Shown here: one piece after another, positions 24,501 through 38,620 of the stretch
Position numbering within the stretch: position 1 is the first letter of the stretch
Layout of the letters: every line of letters begins with the position of its first letter
Assembly (NCBI GenBank): GCA_903813345.2
Contig: CAIIXF020000380.1
Location: 1-64,000 of the forward strand
From: Owenia fusiformis
Taxonomy: Eukaryota > Annelida > Polychaeta > Sabellida > Oweniidae
DNA length: 64,000 nucleotides
Direction of reading: 5' to 3'
The notes under the pieces: generated by a model
Told to the model about the DNA's origin: nothing
Seen by the model: only the letters and a program-made list of their open reading frames with translations
Databases searched by the model: none
Made by a program: the position numbers and the translations under genes

Positions 24501-27500
24501 AAAATCTCAAATAATCCAGGCATCTTCAGGGGTCGTTTTTTGGCCCCGTTATATTCAAAATATCATGTTTCTGGATACCATTTTTATCAGAAATGTCTCA
24601 ATTACCTAAAAACAGTAACACTAGTGCTGAATAAGAAAACATGTCTCCATTATGGAATTATTACACCAAAAGTAGTGCGAAATGGCCTTTTCACGTGTTG
24701 GCATAAAGTTTTGATGACATTTAAAGACATAGTTCCTCTTTCACGTATATTATCTCATGGAAATGGGCATACCAGCGCAAAGATCTTTGTTCCGTGGTAA
24801 AGAAAAGCTATCAAACATTGTCTGAAGAGCAGATTTATCTCCGTAATTCTACTTTTAACATGGCGACCTTGACCTTGAAGAAATATAGCCATTTGGGCGA
24901 TAATAGGTGATTCAAAAGTGAAAATGAGTGCTTTTTTCGTAGTTTTACTTTGGCCAAGCCTAGAAAAAAATCGAAGTGGTAAACCTACCCCCAAATTTTG
25001 ATATTTTTGTTGTCTAGAAGTGTCCTAGATGATATCAAAGTTTAAGAAAATTTGTATGTCTAGAAATATTTTATAAATTAGTGCCAATATGGTGGGTTTG
25101 GGTGCTTTTTTGCTCTCATTTTTTAGCCCATTTCTACGGTTGCCATGGCAACTATTAGGCTTTGGTAACCATGCCAACTTGATTTTTGAAGGACATCCAC
25201 CTGATAGTAGTTGGGCCAAGTTTGATGGAAAATGGGCCTGGTTTGATATGCTGGCAGTGAGGTTGATTGTGGCATGTAGTAAAACGGCAAAACAATGGTG
25301 GAGTCATACCATTATTTTGCCGCATTTTGATGCTTAATTTTCAATTCATAATCGTTTGGTACCATCGTGACGTCACAATATAGCGTCTGACTTCATGATA
25401 TGGGTACCAAATTGAAGCGGACGTGACAAGCTTTAAGATGGTACCAAACATGTGACCATTCATTTGATTAAAATGCTAACTTGAATAAGCCCAAAAGGTG
25501 TGTCACTCCCCTACCCCATCCATTTTTCAGGCCAGTGAAAACACCAAAATCTCAAATAATCCAGGCATCTTCAGGGGTCGTTTTTTGGCCCCGTTATATT
25601 CAAAATATCATGTTTCTGGATACCATTTTTATCAGAAATGTCTCAATTACCTAAAAACAGTAACACTAGTGCTGAATAAGAAAACATGTCTCCATTATGG
25701 AATTATTACACCAAAAGTAGTGCGAAATGGCCTTTTCACGTGTTGGCATAAAGTTTTGATGACATTTAAAGACATAGTTCCTCTTTCACGTATATTATCT
25801 CATGGAAATGGGCATACCAGCGCAAAGATCTTTGTTCCGTGGTAAAGAAAAGCTATCAAACATTGTCTGAAGAGCAGATTTATCTCCGTAATTCTACTTT
25901 TAACATGGCGACCTTGACCTTGAAGAAATATAGCCATTTGGGCGATAATAGGTGATTCAAATGTGAAAATGAGTGCTTTTTTCGTAGTTTTACTTTGGCC
26001 AAGCCTAGAAAAAAATCGAAGTGGTAAACCTACCCCCAAATTTTGATATTTTTGTTGTCTAGAAGTGTCCTAGATGATATCAAAGTTTAAGAAAATTTGT
26101 ATGTCTAGAAATATTTTATAAATTAGTGCCAATATGGTGGGTTTGGGTGCTTTTTTGCTCTCATTTTTTAGCCCATTTCTACGGTTGCCATGGCAACTAT
26201 TAGGCTTTGGTAACCATGCCAACTTGATTTTTGAAGGACATCCACCTGATAGTAGTTGGGCCAAGTTTGATGGAAAATGGGCCTGGTTTGATATGCTGGC
26301 AGTGAGGTTGATTGTGGCATGTAGTAAAACGGCAAAACAATGGTGGAGTCATACCATTATTTTGCCGCATTTTGATGCTTAATTTTCAATTCATAATCGT
26401 TTGGTACCATCGTGACGTCACAATATAGCGTCTGACTTCATGATATGGGTACCAAATTGAAGCGGACGTGACAAGCTTTAAGATGGTACCAAACATGTGA
26501 CCATTCATTTGATTAAAATGCTAACTTGAATAAGCCCAAAAGGTGTGTCACTCCCCTACCCCATCCATTTTTCAGGCCAGTGAAAACACCAAAATCTCAA
26601 ATAATCCAGGCATCTTCAGGGGTCGTTTTTTGGCCCCGTTATATTCAAAATATCATGTTTCTGGATACCATTTTTATCAGAAATGTCTCAATTACCTAAA
26701 AACAGTAACACTAGTGCTGAATAAGAAAACATGTCTCCATTATGGAATTATTACACCAAAAGTAGTGCGAAATGGCCTTTTCACGTGTTGGCATAAAGTT
26801 TTGATGACATTTAAAGACATAGTTCCTCTTTCACGTATATTATCTCATGGAAATGGGCATACCAGCGCAAAGATCTTTGTTCCGTGGTAAAGAAAAGCTA
26901 TCAAACATTGTCTGAAGAGCAGATTTATCTCCGTAATTCTACTTTTAACATGGCGACCTTGACCTTGAAGAAATATAGCCATTTGGGCGATAATAGGTGA
27001 TTCAAAAGTGAAAATGAGTGCTTTTTTCGTAGTTTTACTTTGGCCAAGCCTAGAAAAAAATCGAAGTGGTAAACCTACCCCCAAATTTTGATATTTTTGT
27101 TGTCTAGAAGTGTCCTAGATGATATCAAAGTTTAAGAAAATTTGTATGTCTAGAAATATTTTATAAATTAGTGCCAATATGGTGGGTTTGGGTGCTTTTT
27201 TGCTCTCATTTTTTAGCCCATTTCTACGGTTGCCATGGCAACTATTAGGCTTTGGTAACCATGCCAACTTGATTTTTGAAGGACATCCACCTGATAGTAG
27301 TTGGGCCAAGTTTGATGGAAAATGGGCCTGGTTTGATATGCTGGCAGTGAGGTTGATTGTGGCATGTAGTAAAACGGCAAAACAATGGTGGAGTCATACC
27401 ATTATTTTGCCGCATTTTGATGCTTAATTTTCAATTCATAATCGTTTGGTACCATCGTGACGTCACAATATAGCGTCTGACTTCATGATATGGGTACCAA

Positions 27501-30500
27501 ATTGAAGCGGACGTGACAAGCTTTAAGATGGTACCAAACATGTGACCATTCATTTGATTAAAATGCTAACTTGAATAAGCCCAAAAGGTGTGTCACTCCC
27601 CTACCCCATCCATTTTTCAGGCCAGTGAAAACACCAAAATCTCAAATAATCCAGGCATCTTCAGGGGTCGTTTTTTGGCCCCGTTATATTCAAAATATCA
27701 TGTTTCTGGATACCATTTTTATCAGAAATGTCTCAATTACCTAAAAACAGTAACACTAGTGCTGAATAAGAAAACATGTCTCCATTATGGAATTATTACA
27801 CCAAAAGTAGTGCGAAATGGCCTTTTCACGTGTTGGCATAAAGTTTTGATGACATTTAAAGACATAGTTCCTCTTTCACGTATATTATCTCATGGAAATG
27901 GGCATACCAGCGCAAAGATCTTTGTTCCGTGGTAAAGAAAAGCTATCAAACATTGTCTGAAGAGCAGATTTATCTCCGTAATTCTACTTTTAACATGGCG
28001 ACCTTGACCTTGAAGAAATATAGCCATTTGGGCGATAATAGGTGATTCAAAAGTGAAAATGAGTGCTTTTTTCGTAGTTTTACTTTGGCCAAGCCTAGAA
28101 AAAAATCGAAGTGGTAAACCTACCCCCAAATTTTGATATTTTTGTTGTCTAGAAGTGTCCTAGATGATATCAAAGTTTAAGAAAATTTGTATGTCTAGAA
28201 ATATTTTATAAATTAGTGCCAATATGGTGGGTTTGGGTGCTTTTTTGCTCTCATTTTTTAGCCCATTTCTACGGTTGCCATGGCAACTATTAGGCTTTGG
28301 TAACCATGCCAACTTGATTTTTGAAGGACATCCACCTGATAGTAGTTGGGCCAAGTTTGATGGAAAATGGGCCTGGTTTGATATGCTGGCAGTGAGGTTG
28401 ATTGTGGCATGTAGTAAAACGGCAAAACAATGGTGGAGTCATACCATTATTTTGCCGCATTTTGATGCTTAATTTTCAATTCATAATCGTTTGGTACCAT
28501 CGTGACGTCACAATATAGCGTCTGACTTCATGATATGGGTACCAAATTGAAGCGGACGTGACAAGCTTTAAGATGGTACCAAACATGTGACCATTCATTT
28601 GATTAAAATGCTAACTTGAATAAGCCCAAAAGGTGTGTCACTCCCCTACCCCATCCATTTTTCAGGCCAGTGAAAACACCAAAATCTCAAATAATCCAGG
28701 CATCTTCAGGGGTCGTTTTTTGGCCCCGTTATATTCAAAATATCATGTTTCTGGATACCATTTTTATCAGAAATGTCTCAATTACCTAAAAACAGTAACA
28801 CTAGTGCTGAATAAGAAAACATGTCTCCATTATGGAATTATTACACCAAAAGTAGTGCGAAATGGCCTTTTCACGTGTTGGCATAAAGTTTTGATGACAT
28901 TTAAAGACATAGTTCCTCTTTCACGTATATTATCTCATGGAAATGGGCATACCAGCGCAAAGATCTTTGTTCCGTGGTAAAGAAAAGCTATCAAACATTG
29001 TCTGAAGAGCAGATTTATCTCCGTAATTCTACTTTTAACATGGCGACCTTGACCTTGAAGAAATATAGCCATTTGGGCGATAATAGGTGATTCAAAAGTG
29101 AAAATGAGTGCTTTTTTCGTAGTTTTACTTTGGCCAAGCCTAGAAAAAAATCGAAGTGGTAAACCTACCCCCAAATTTTGATATTTTTGTTGTCTAGAAG
29201 TGTCCTAGATGATATCAAAGTTTAAGAAAATTTGTATGTCTAGAAATATTTTATAAATTAGTGCCAATATGGTGGGTTTGGGTGCTTTTTTGCTCTCATT
29301 TTTTAGCCCATTTCTACGGTTGCCATGGCAACTATTAGGCTTTGGTAACCATGCCAACTTGATTTTTGAAGGACATCCACCTGATAGTAGTTGGGCCAAG
29401 TTTGATGGAAAATGGGCCTGGTTTGATATGCTGGCAGTGAGGTTGATTGTGGCATGTAGTAAAACGGCAAAACAATGGTGGAGTCATACCATTATTTTGC
29501 CGCATTTTGATGCTTAATTTTCAATTCATAATCGTTTGGTACCATCGTGACGTCACAATATAGCGTCTGACTTCATGATATGGGTACCAAATTGAAGCGG
29601 ACGTGACAAGCTTTAAGATGGTACCAAACATGTGACCATTCATTTGATTAAAATGCTAACTTGAATAAGCCCAAAAGGTGTGTCACTCCCCTACCCCATC
29701 CATTTTTCAGGCCAGTGAAAACACCAAAATCTCAAATAATCCAGGCATCTTCAGGGGTCGTTTTTTGGCCCCGTTATATTCAAAATATCATGTTTCTGGA
29801 TACCATTTTTATCAGAAATGTCTCAATTACCTAAAAACAGTAACACTAGTGCTGAATAAGAAAACATGTCTCCATTATGGAATTATTACACCAAAAGTAG
29901 TGCGAAATGGCCTTTTCACGTGTTGGCATAAAGTTTTGATGACATTTAAAGACATAGTTCCTCTTTCACGTATATTATCTCATGGAAATGGGCATACCAG
30001 CGCAAAGATCTTTGTTCCGTGGTAAAGAAAAGCTATCAAACATTGTCTGAAGAGCAGATTTATCTCCGTAATTCTACTTTTAACATGGCGACCTTGACCT
30101 TGAAGAAATATAGCCATTTGGGCGATAATAGGTGATTCAAAAGTGAAAATGAGTGCTTTTTTCGTAGTTTTACTTTGGCCAAGCCTAGAAAAAAATCGAA
30201 GTGGTAAACCTACCCCCAAATTTTGATATTTTTGTTGTCTAGAAGTGTCCTAGATGATATCAAAGTTTAAGAAAATTTGTATGTCTAGAAATATTTTATA
30301 AATTAGTGCCAATATGGTGGGTTTGGGTGCTTTTTTGCTCTCATTTTTTAGCCCATTTCTACGGTTGCCATGGCAACTATTAGGCTTTGGTAACCATGCC
30401 AACTTGATTTTTGAAGGACATCCACCTGATAGTAGTTGGGCCAAGTTTGATGGAAAATGGGCCTGGTTTGATATGCTGGCAGTGAGGTTGATTGTGGCAT

Positions 30501-33500
30501 GTAGTAAAACGGCAAAACAATGGTGGAGTCATACCATTATTTTGCCGCATTTTGATGCTTAATTTTCAATTCATAATCGTTTGGTACCATCGTGACGTCA
30601 CAATATAGCGTCTGACTTCATGATATGGGTACCAAATTGAAGCGGACGTGACAAGCTTTAAGATGGTACCAAACATGTGACCATTCATTTGATTAAAATG
30701 CTAACTTGAATAAGCCCAAAAGGTGTGTCACTCCCCTACCCCATCCATTTTTCAGGCCAGTGAAAACACCAAAATCTCAAATAATCCAGGCATCTTCAGG
30801 GGTCGTTTTTTGGCCCCGTTATATTCAAAATATCATGTTTCTGGATACCATTTTTATCAGAAATGTCTCAATTACCTAAAAACAGTAACACTAGTGCTGA
30901 ATAAGAAAACATGTCTCCATTATGGAATTATTACACCAAAAGTAGTGCGAAATGGCCTTTTCACGTGTTGGCATAAAGTTTTGATGACATTTAAAGACAT
31001 AGTTCCTCTTTCACGTATATTATCTCATGGAAATGGGCATACCAGCGCAAAGATCTTTGTTCCGTGGTAAAGAAAAGCTATCAAACATTGTCTGAAGAGC
31101 AGATTTATCTCCGTAATTCTACTTTTAACATGGCGACCTTGACCTTGAAGAAATATAGCCATTTGGGCGATAATAGGTGATTCAAAAGTGAAAATGAGTG
31201 CTTTTTTCGTAGTTTTACTTTGGCCAAGCCTAGAAAAAAATCGAAGTGGTAAACCTACCCCCAAATTTTGATATTTTTGTTGTCTAGAAGTGTCCTAGAT
31301 GATATCAAAGTTTAAGAAAATTTGTATGTCTAGAAATATTTTATAAATTAGTGCCAATATGGTGGGTTTGGGTGCTTTTTTGCTCTCATTTTTTAGCCCA
31401 TTTCTACGGTTGCCATGGCAACTATTAGGCTTTGGTAACCATGCCAACTTGATTTTTGAAGGACATCCACCTGATAGTAGTTGGGCCAAGTTTGATGGAA
31501 AATGGGCCTGGTTTGATATGCTGGCAGTGAGGTTGATTGTGGCATGTAGTAAAACGGCAAAACAATGGTGGAGTCATACCATTATTTTGCCGCATTTTGA
31601 TGCTTAATTTTCAATTCATAATCGTTTGGTACCATCGTGACGTCACAATATAGCGTCTGACTTCATGATATGGGTACCAAATTGAAGCGGACGTGACAAG
31701 CTTTAAGATGGTACCAAACATGTGACCATTCATTTGATTAAAATGCTAACTTGAATAAGCCCAAAAGGTGTGTCACTCCCCTACCCCATCCATTTTTCAG
31801 GCCAGTGAAAACACCAAAATCTCAAATAATCCAGGCATCTTCAGGGGTCGTTTTTTGGCCCCGTTATATTCAAAATATCATGTTTCTGGATACCATTTTT
31901 ATCAGAAATGTCTCAATTACCTAAAAACAGTAACACTAGTGCTGAATAAGAAAACATGTCTCCATTATGGAATTATTACACCAAAAGTAGTGCGAAATGG
32001 CCTTTTCACGTGTTGGCATAAAGTTTTGATGACATTTAAAGACATAGTTCCTCTTTCACGTATATTATCTCATGGAAATGGGCATACCAGCGCAAAGATC
32101 TTTGTTCCGTGGTAAAGAAAAGCTATCAAACATTGTCTGAAGAGCAGATTTATCTCCGTAATTCTACTTTTAACATGGCGACCTTGACCTTGAAGAAATA
32201 TAGCCATTTGGGCGATAATAGGTGATTCAAAAGTGAAAATGAGTGCTTTTTTCGTAGTTTTACTTTGGCCAAGCCTAGAAAAAAATCGAAGTGGTAAACC
32301 TACCCCCAAATTTTGATATTTTTGTTGTCTAGAAGTGTCCTAGATGATATCAAAGTTTAAGAAAATTTGTATGTCTAGAAATATTTTATAAATTAGTGCC
32401 AATATGGTGGGTTTGGGTGCTTTTTTGCTCTCATTTTTTAGCCCATTTCTACGGTTGCCATGGCAACTATTAGGCTTTGGTAACCATGCCAACTTGATTT
32501 TTGAAGGACATCCACCTGATAGTAGTTGGGCCAAGTTTGATGGAAAATGGGCCTGGTTTGATATGCTGGCAGTGAGGTTGATTGTGGCATGTAGTAAAAC
32601 GGCAAAACAATGGTGGAGTCATACCATTATTTTGCCGCATTTTGATGCTTAATTTTCAATTCATAATCGTTTGGTACCATCGTGACGTCACAATATAGCG
32701 TCTGACTTCATGATATGGGTACCAAATTGAAGCGGACGTGACAAGCTTTAAGATGGTACCAAACATGTGACCATTCATTTGATTAAAATGCTAACTTGAA
32801 TAAGCCCAAAAGGTGTGTCACTCCCCTACCCCATCCATTTTTCAGGCCAGTGAAAACACCAAAATCTCAAATAATCCAGGCATCTTCAGGGGTCGTTTTT
32901 TGGCCCCGTTATATTCAAAATATCATGTTTCTGGATACCATTTTTATCAGAAATGTCTCAATTACCTAAAAACAGTAACACTAGTGCTGAATAAGAAAAC
33001 ATGTCTCCATTATGGAATTATTACACCAAAAGTAGTGCGAAATGGCCTTTTCACGTGTTGGCATAAAGTTTTGATGACATTTAAAGACATAGTTCCTCTT
33101 TCACGTATATTATCTCATGGAAATGGGCATACCAGCGCAAAGATCTTTGTTCCGTGGTAAAGAAAAGCTATCAAACATTGTCTGAAGAGCAGATTTATCT
33201 CCGTAATTCTACTTTTAACATGGCGACCTTGACCTTGAAGAAATATAGCCATTTGGGCGATAATAGGTGATTCAAAAGTGAAAATGAGTGCTTTTTTCGT
33301 AGTTTTACTTTGGCCAAGCCTAGAAAAAAATCGAAGTGGTAAACCTACCCCCAAATTTTGATATTTTTGTTGTCTAGAAGTGTCCTAGATGATATCAAAG
33401 TTTAAGAAAATTTGTATGTCTAGAAATATTTTATAAATTAGTGCCAATATGGTGGGTTTGGGTGCTTTTTTGCTCTCATTTTTTAGCCCATTTCTACGGT

Positions 33501-36500
33501 TGCCATGGCAACTATTAGGCTTTGGTAACCATGCCAACTTGATTTTTGAAGGACATCCACCTGATAGTAGTTGGGCCAAGTTTGATGGAAAATGGGCCTG
33601 GTTTGATATGCTGGCAGTGAGGTTGATTGTGGCATGTAGTAAAACGGCAAAACAATGGTGGAGTCATACCATTATTTTGCCGCATTTTGATGCTTAATTT
33701 TCAATTCATAATCGTTTGGTACCATCGTGACGTCACAATATAGCGTCTGACTTCATGATATGGGTACCAAATTGAAGCGGACGTGACAAGCTTTAAGATG
33801 GTACCAAACATGTGACCATTCATTTGATTAAAATGCTAACTTGAATAAGCCCAAAAGGTGTGTCACTCCCCTACCCCATCCATTTTTCAGGCCAGTGAAA
33901 ACACCAAAATCTCAAATAATCCAGGCATCTTCAGGGGTCGTTTTTTGGCCCCGTTATATTCAAAATATCATGTTTCTGGATACCATTTTTATCAGAAATG
34001 TCTCAATTACCTAAAAACAGTAACACTAGTGCTGAATAAGAAAACATGTCTCCATTATGGAATTATTACACCAAAAGTAGTGCGAAATGGCCTTTTCACG
34101 TGTTGGCATAAAGTTTTGATGACATTTAAAGACATAGTTCCTCTTTCACGTATATTATCTCATGGAAATGGGCATACCAGCGCAAAGATCTTTGTTCCGT
34201 GGTAAAGAAAAGCTATCAAACATTGTCTGAAGAGCAGATTTATCTCCGTAATTCTACTTTTAACATGGCGACCTTGACCTTGAAGAAATATAGCCATTTG
34301 GGCGATAATAGGTGATTCAAAAGTGAAAATGAGTGCTTTTTTCGTAGTTTTACTTTGGCCAAGCCTAGAAAAAAATCGAAGTGGTAAACCTACCCCCAAA
34401 TTTTGATATTTTTGTTGTCTAGAAGTGTCCTAGATGATATCAAAGTTTAAGAAAATTTGTATGTCTAGAAATATTTTATAAATTAGTGCCAATATGGTGG
34501 GTTTGGGTGCTTTTTTGCTCTCATTTTTTAGCCCATTTCTACGGTTGCCATGGCAACTATTAGGCTTTGGTAACCATGCCAACTTGATTTTTGAAGGACA
34601 TCCACCTGATAGTAGTTGGGCCAAGTTTGATGGAAAATGGGCCTGGTTTGATATGCTGGCAGTGAGGTTGATTGTGGCATGTAGTAAAACGGCAAAACAA
34701 TGGTGGAGTCATACCATTATTTTGCCGCATTTTGATGCTTAATTTTCAATTCATAATCGTTTGGTACCATCGTGACGTCACAATATAGCGTCTGACTTCA
34801 TGATATGGGTACCAAATTGAAGCGGACGTGACAAGCTTTAAGATGGTACCAAACATGTGACCATTCATTTGATTAAAATGCTAACTTGAATAAGCCCAAA
34901 AGGTGTGTCACTCCCCTACCCCATCCATTTTTCAGGCCAGTGAAAACACCAAAATCTCAAATAATCCAGGCATCTTCAGGGGTCGTTTTTTGGCCCCGTT
35001 ATATTCAAAATATCATGTTTCTGGATACCATTTTTATCAGAAATGTCTCAATTACCTAAAAACAGTAACACTAGTGCTGAATAAGAAAACATGTCTCCAT
35101 TATGGAATTATTACACCAAAAGTAGTGCGAAATGGCCTTTTCACGTGTTGGCATAAAGTTTTGATGACATTTAAAGACATAGTTCCTCTTTCACGTATAT
35201 TATCTCATGGAAATGGGCATACCAGCGCAAAGATCTTTGTTCCGTGGTAAAGAAAAGCTATCAAACATTGTCTGAAGAGCAGATTTATCTCCGTAATTCT
35301 ACTTTTAACATGGCGACCTTGACCTTGAAGAAATATAGCCATTTGGGCGATAATAGGTGATTCAAAAGTGAAAATGAGTGCTTTTTTCGTAGTTTTACTT
35401 TGGCCAAGCCTAGAAAAAAATCGAAGTGGTAAACCTACCCCCAAATTTTGATATTTTTGTTGTCTAGAAGTGTCCTAGATGATATCAAAGTTTAAGAAAA
35501 TTTGTATGTCTAGAAATATTTTATAAATTAGTGCCAATATGGTGGGTTTGGGTGCTTTTTTGCTCTCATTTTTTAGCCCATTTCTACGGTTGCCATGGCA
35601 ACTATTAGGCTTTGGTAACCATGCCAACTTGATTTTTGAAGGACATCCACCTGATAGTAGTTGGGCCAAGTTTGATGGAAAATGGGCCTGGTTTGATATG
35701 CTGGCAGTGAGGTTGATTGTGGCATGTAGTAAAACGGCAAAACAATGGTGGAGTCATACCATTATTTTGCCGCATTTTGATGCTTAATTTTCAATTCATA
35801 ATCGTTTGGTACCATCGTGACGTCACAATATAGCGTCTGACTTCATGATATGGGTACCAAATTGAAGCGGACGTGACAAGCTTTAAGATGGTACCAAACA
35901 TGTGACCATTCATTTGATTAAAATGCTAACTTGAATAAGCCCAAAAGGTGTGTCACTCCCCTACCCCATCCATTTTTCAGGCCAGTGAAAACACCAAAAT
36001 CTCAAATAATCCAGGCATCTTCAGGGGTCGTTTTTTGGCCCCGTTATATTCAAAATATCATGTTTCTGGATACCATTTTTATCAGAAATGTCTCAATTAC
36101 CTAAAAACAGTAACACTAGTGCTGAATAAGAAAACATGTCTCCATTATGGAATTATTACACCAAAAGTAGTGCGAAATGGCCTTTTCACGTGTTGGCATA
36201 AAGTTTTGATGACATTTAAAGACATAGTTCCTCTTTCACGTATATTATCTCATGGAAATGGGCATACCAGCGCAAAGATCTTTGTTCCGTGGTAAAGAAA
36301 AGCTATCAAACATTGTCTGAAGAGCAGATTTATCTCCGTAATTCTACTTTTAACATGGCGACCTTGACCTTGAAGAAATATAGCCATTTGGGCGATAATA
36401 GGTGATTCAAAAGTGAAAATGAGTGCTTTTTTCGTAGTTTTACTTTGGCCAAGCCTAGAAAAAAATCGAAGTGGTAAACCTACCCCCAAATTTTGATATT

Positions 36501-38237
36501 TTTGTTGTCTAGAAGTGTCCTAGATGATATCAAAGTTTAAGAAAATTTGTATGTCTAGAAATATTTTATAAATTAGTGCCAATATGGTGGGTTTGGGTGC
36601 TTTTTTGCTCTCATTTTTTAGCCCATTTCTACGGTTGCCATGGCAACTATTAGGCTTTGGTAACCATGCCAACTTGATTTTTGAAGGACATCCACCTGAT
36701 AGTAGTTGGGCCAAGTTTGATGGAAAATGGGCCTGGTTTGATATGCTGGCAGTGAGGTTGATTGTGGCATGTAGTAAAACGGCAAAACAATGGTGGAGTC
36801 ATACCATTATTTTGCCGCATTTTGATGCTTAATTTTCAATTCATAATCGTTTGGTACCATCGTGACGTCACAATATAGCGTCTGACTTCATGATATGGGT
36901 ACCAAATTGAAGCGGACGTGACAAGCTTTAAGATGGTACCAAACATGTGACCATTCATTTGATTAAAATGCTAACTTGAATAAGCCCAAAAGGTGTGTCA
37001 CTCCCCTACCCCATCCATTTTTCAGGCCAGTGAAAACACCAAAATCTCAAATAATCCAGGCATCTTCAGGGGTCGTTTTTTGGCCCCGTTATATTCAAAA
37101 TATCATGTTTCTGGATACCATTTTTATCAGAAATGTCTCAATTACCTAAAAACAGTAACACTAGTGCTGAATAAGAAAACATGTCTCCATTATGGAATTA
37201 TTACACCAAAAGTAGTGCGAAATGGCCTTTTCACGTGTTGGCATAAAGTTTTGATGACATTTAAAGACATAGTTCCTCTTTCACGTATATTATCTCATGG
37301 AAATGGGCATACCAGCGCAAAGATCTTTGTTCCGTGGTAAAGAAAAGCTATCAAACATTGTCTGAAGAGCAGATTTATCTCCGTAATTCTACTTTTAACA
37401 TGGCGACCTTGACCTTGAAGAAATATAGCCATTTGGGCGATAATAGGTGATTCAAAAGTGAAAATGAGTGCTTTTTTCGTAGTTTTACTTTGGCCAAGCC
37501 TAGAAAAAAATCGAAGTGGTAAACCTACCCCCAAATTTTGATATTTTTGTTGTCTAGAAGTGTCCTAGATGATATCAAAGTTTAAGAAAATTTGTATGTC
37601 TAGAAATATTTTATAAATTAGTGCCAATATGGTGGGTTTGGGTGCTTTTTTGCTCTCATTTTTTAGCCCATTTCTACGGTTGCCATGGCAACTATTAGGC
37701 TTTGGTAACCATGCCAACTTGATTTTTGAAGGACATCCACCTGATAGTAGTTGGGCCAAGTTTGATGGAAAATGGGCCTGGTTTGATATGCTGGCAGTGA
37801 GGTTGATTGTGGCATGTAGTAAAACGGCAAAACAATGGTGGAGTCATACCATTATTTTGCCGCATTTTGATGCTTAATTTTCAATTCATAATCGTTTGGT
37901 ACCATCGTGACGTCACAATATAGCGTCTGACTTCATGATATGGGTACCAAATTGAAGCGGACGTGACAAGCTTTAAGATGGTACCAAACATGTGACCATT
38001 CATTTGATTAAAATGCTAACTTGAATAAGCCCAAAAGGTGTGTCACTCCCCTACCCCATCCATTTTTCAGGCCAGTGAAAACACCAAAATCTCAAATAAT
38101 CCAGGCATCTTCAGGGGTCGTTTTTTGGCCCCGTTATATTCAAAATATCATGTTTCTGGATACCATTTTTATCAGAAATGTCTCAATTACCTAAAAACAG
38201 TAACACTAGTGCTGAATAAGAAAACATGTCTCCATTA
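21518..38237 (+). repeat. Units 21-36, uninterrupted full-length monomers
   Basis: Sixteen consecutive 1045-bp copies. One point variant was found, A to T at 25962 (unit 25, monomer position 265). Unit 36 is complete but abuts the first short unit. Confidence 0.95.
25962..25962 (+). other. Point variant A to T, unit 25 (monomer position 265)
   Basis: 'gattcaaaagtgaaaat' reads 'gattcaaatgtgaaaat'. Private to this unit as far as I could see. Confidence 0.88.
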
Positions 38238-38620
38238 TTTTGCCGCATTTTGATGCTTAATTTTCAATTCATAATCGTTTGGTACCATCGTGACGTCACA
38301 ATATAGCGTCTGACTTCATGATATGGGTACCAAATTGAAGCGGACGTGACAAGCTTTAAGATGGTACCAAACATGTGACCATTCATTTGATTAAAATGCT
38401 AACTTGAATAAGCCCAAAAGGTGTGTCACTCCCCTACCCCATCCATTTTTCAGGCCAGTGAAAACACCAAAATCTCAAATAATCCAGGCATCTTCAGGGG
38501 TCGTTTTTTGGCCCCGTTATATTCAAAATATCATGTTTCTGGATACCATTTTTATCAGAAATGTCTCAATTACCTAAAAACAGTAACACTAGTGCTGAAT
38601 AAGAAAACATGTCTCCATTA
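38238..38620 (+). repeat. Short unit 37, 383 bp (662-bp internal deletion)
   Basis: Monomer positions 2-663 are missing. The junction reads 'tctccattattttgccgc', joining 'tctccattat' from the end of one unit to 'ccattattttgccgc' from inside the next. The 7-bp 'ccattat' present at both parental sites is kept once, the signature of a microhomology-mediated or slippage deletion. The X-boxes, nuclear-receptor sites and E-box are lost; the CRE dyad is kept. Confidence 0.95.
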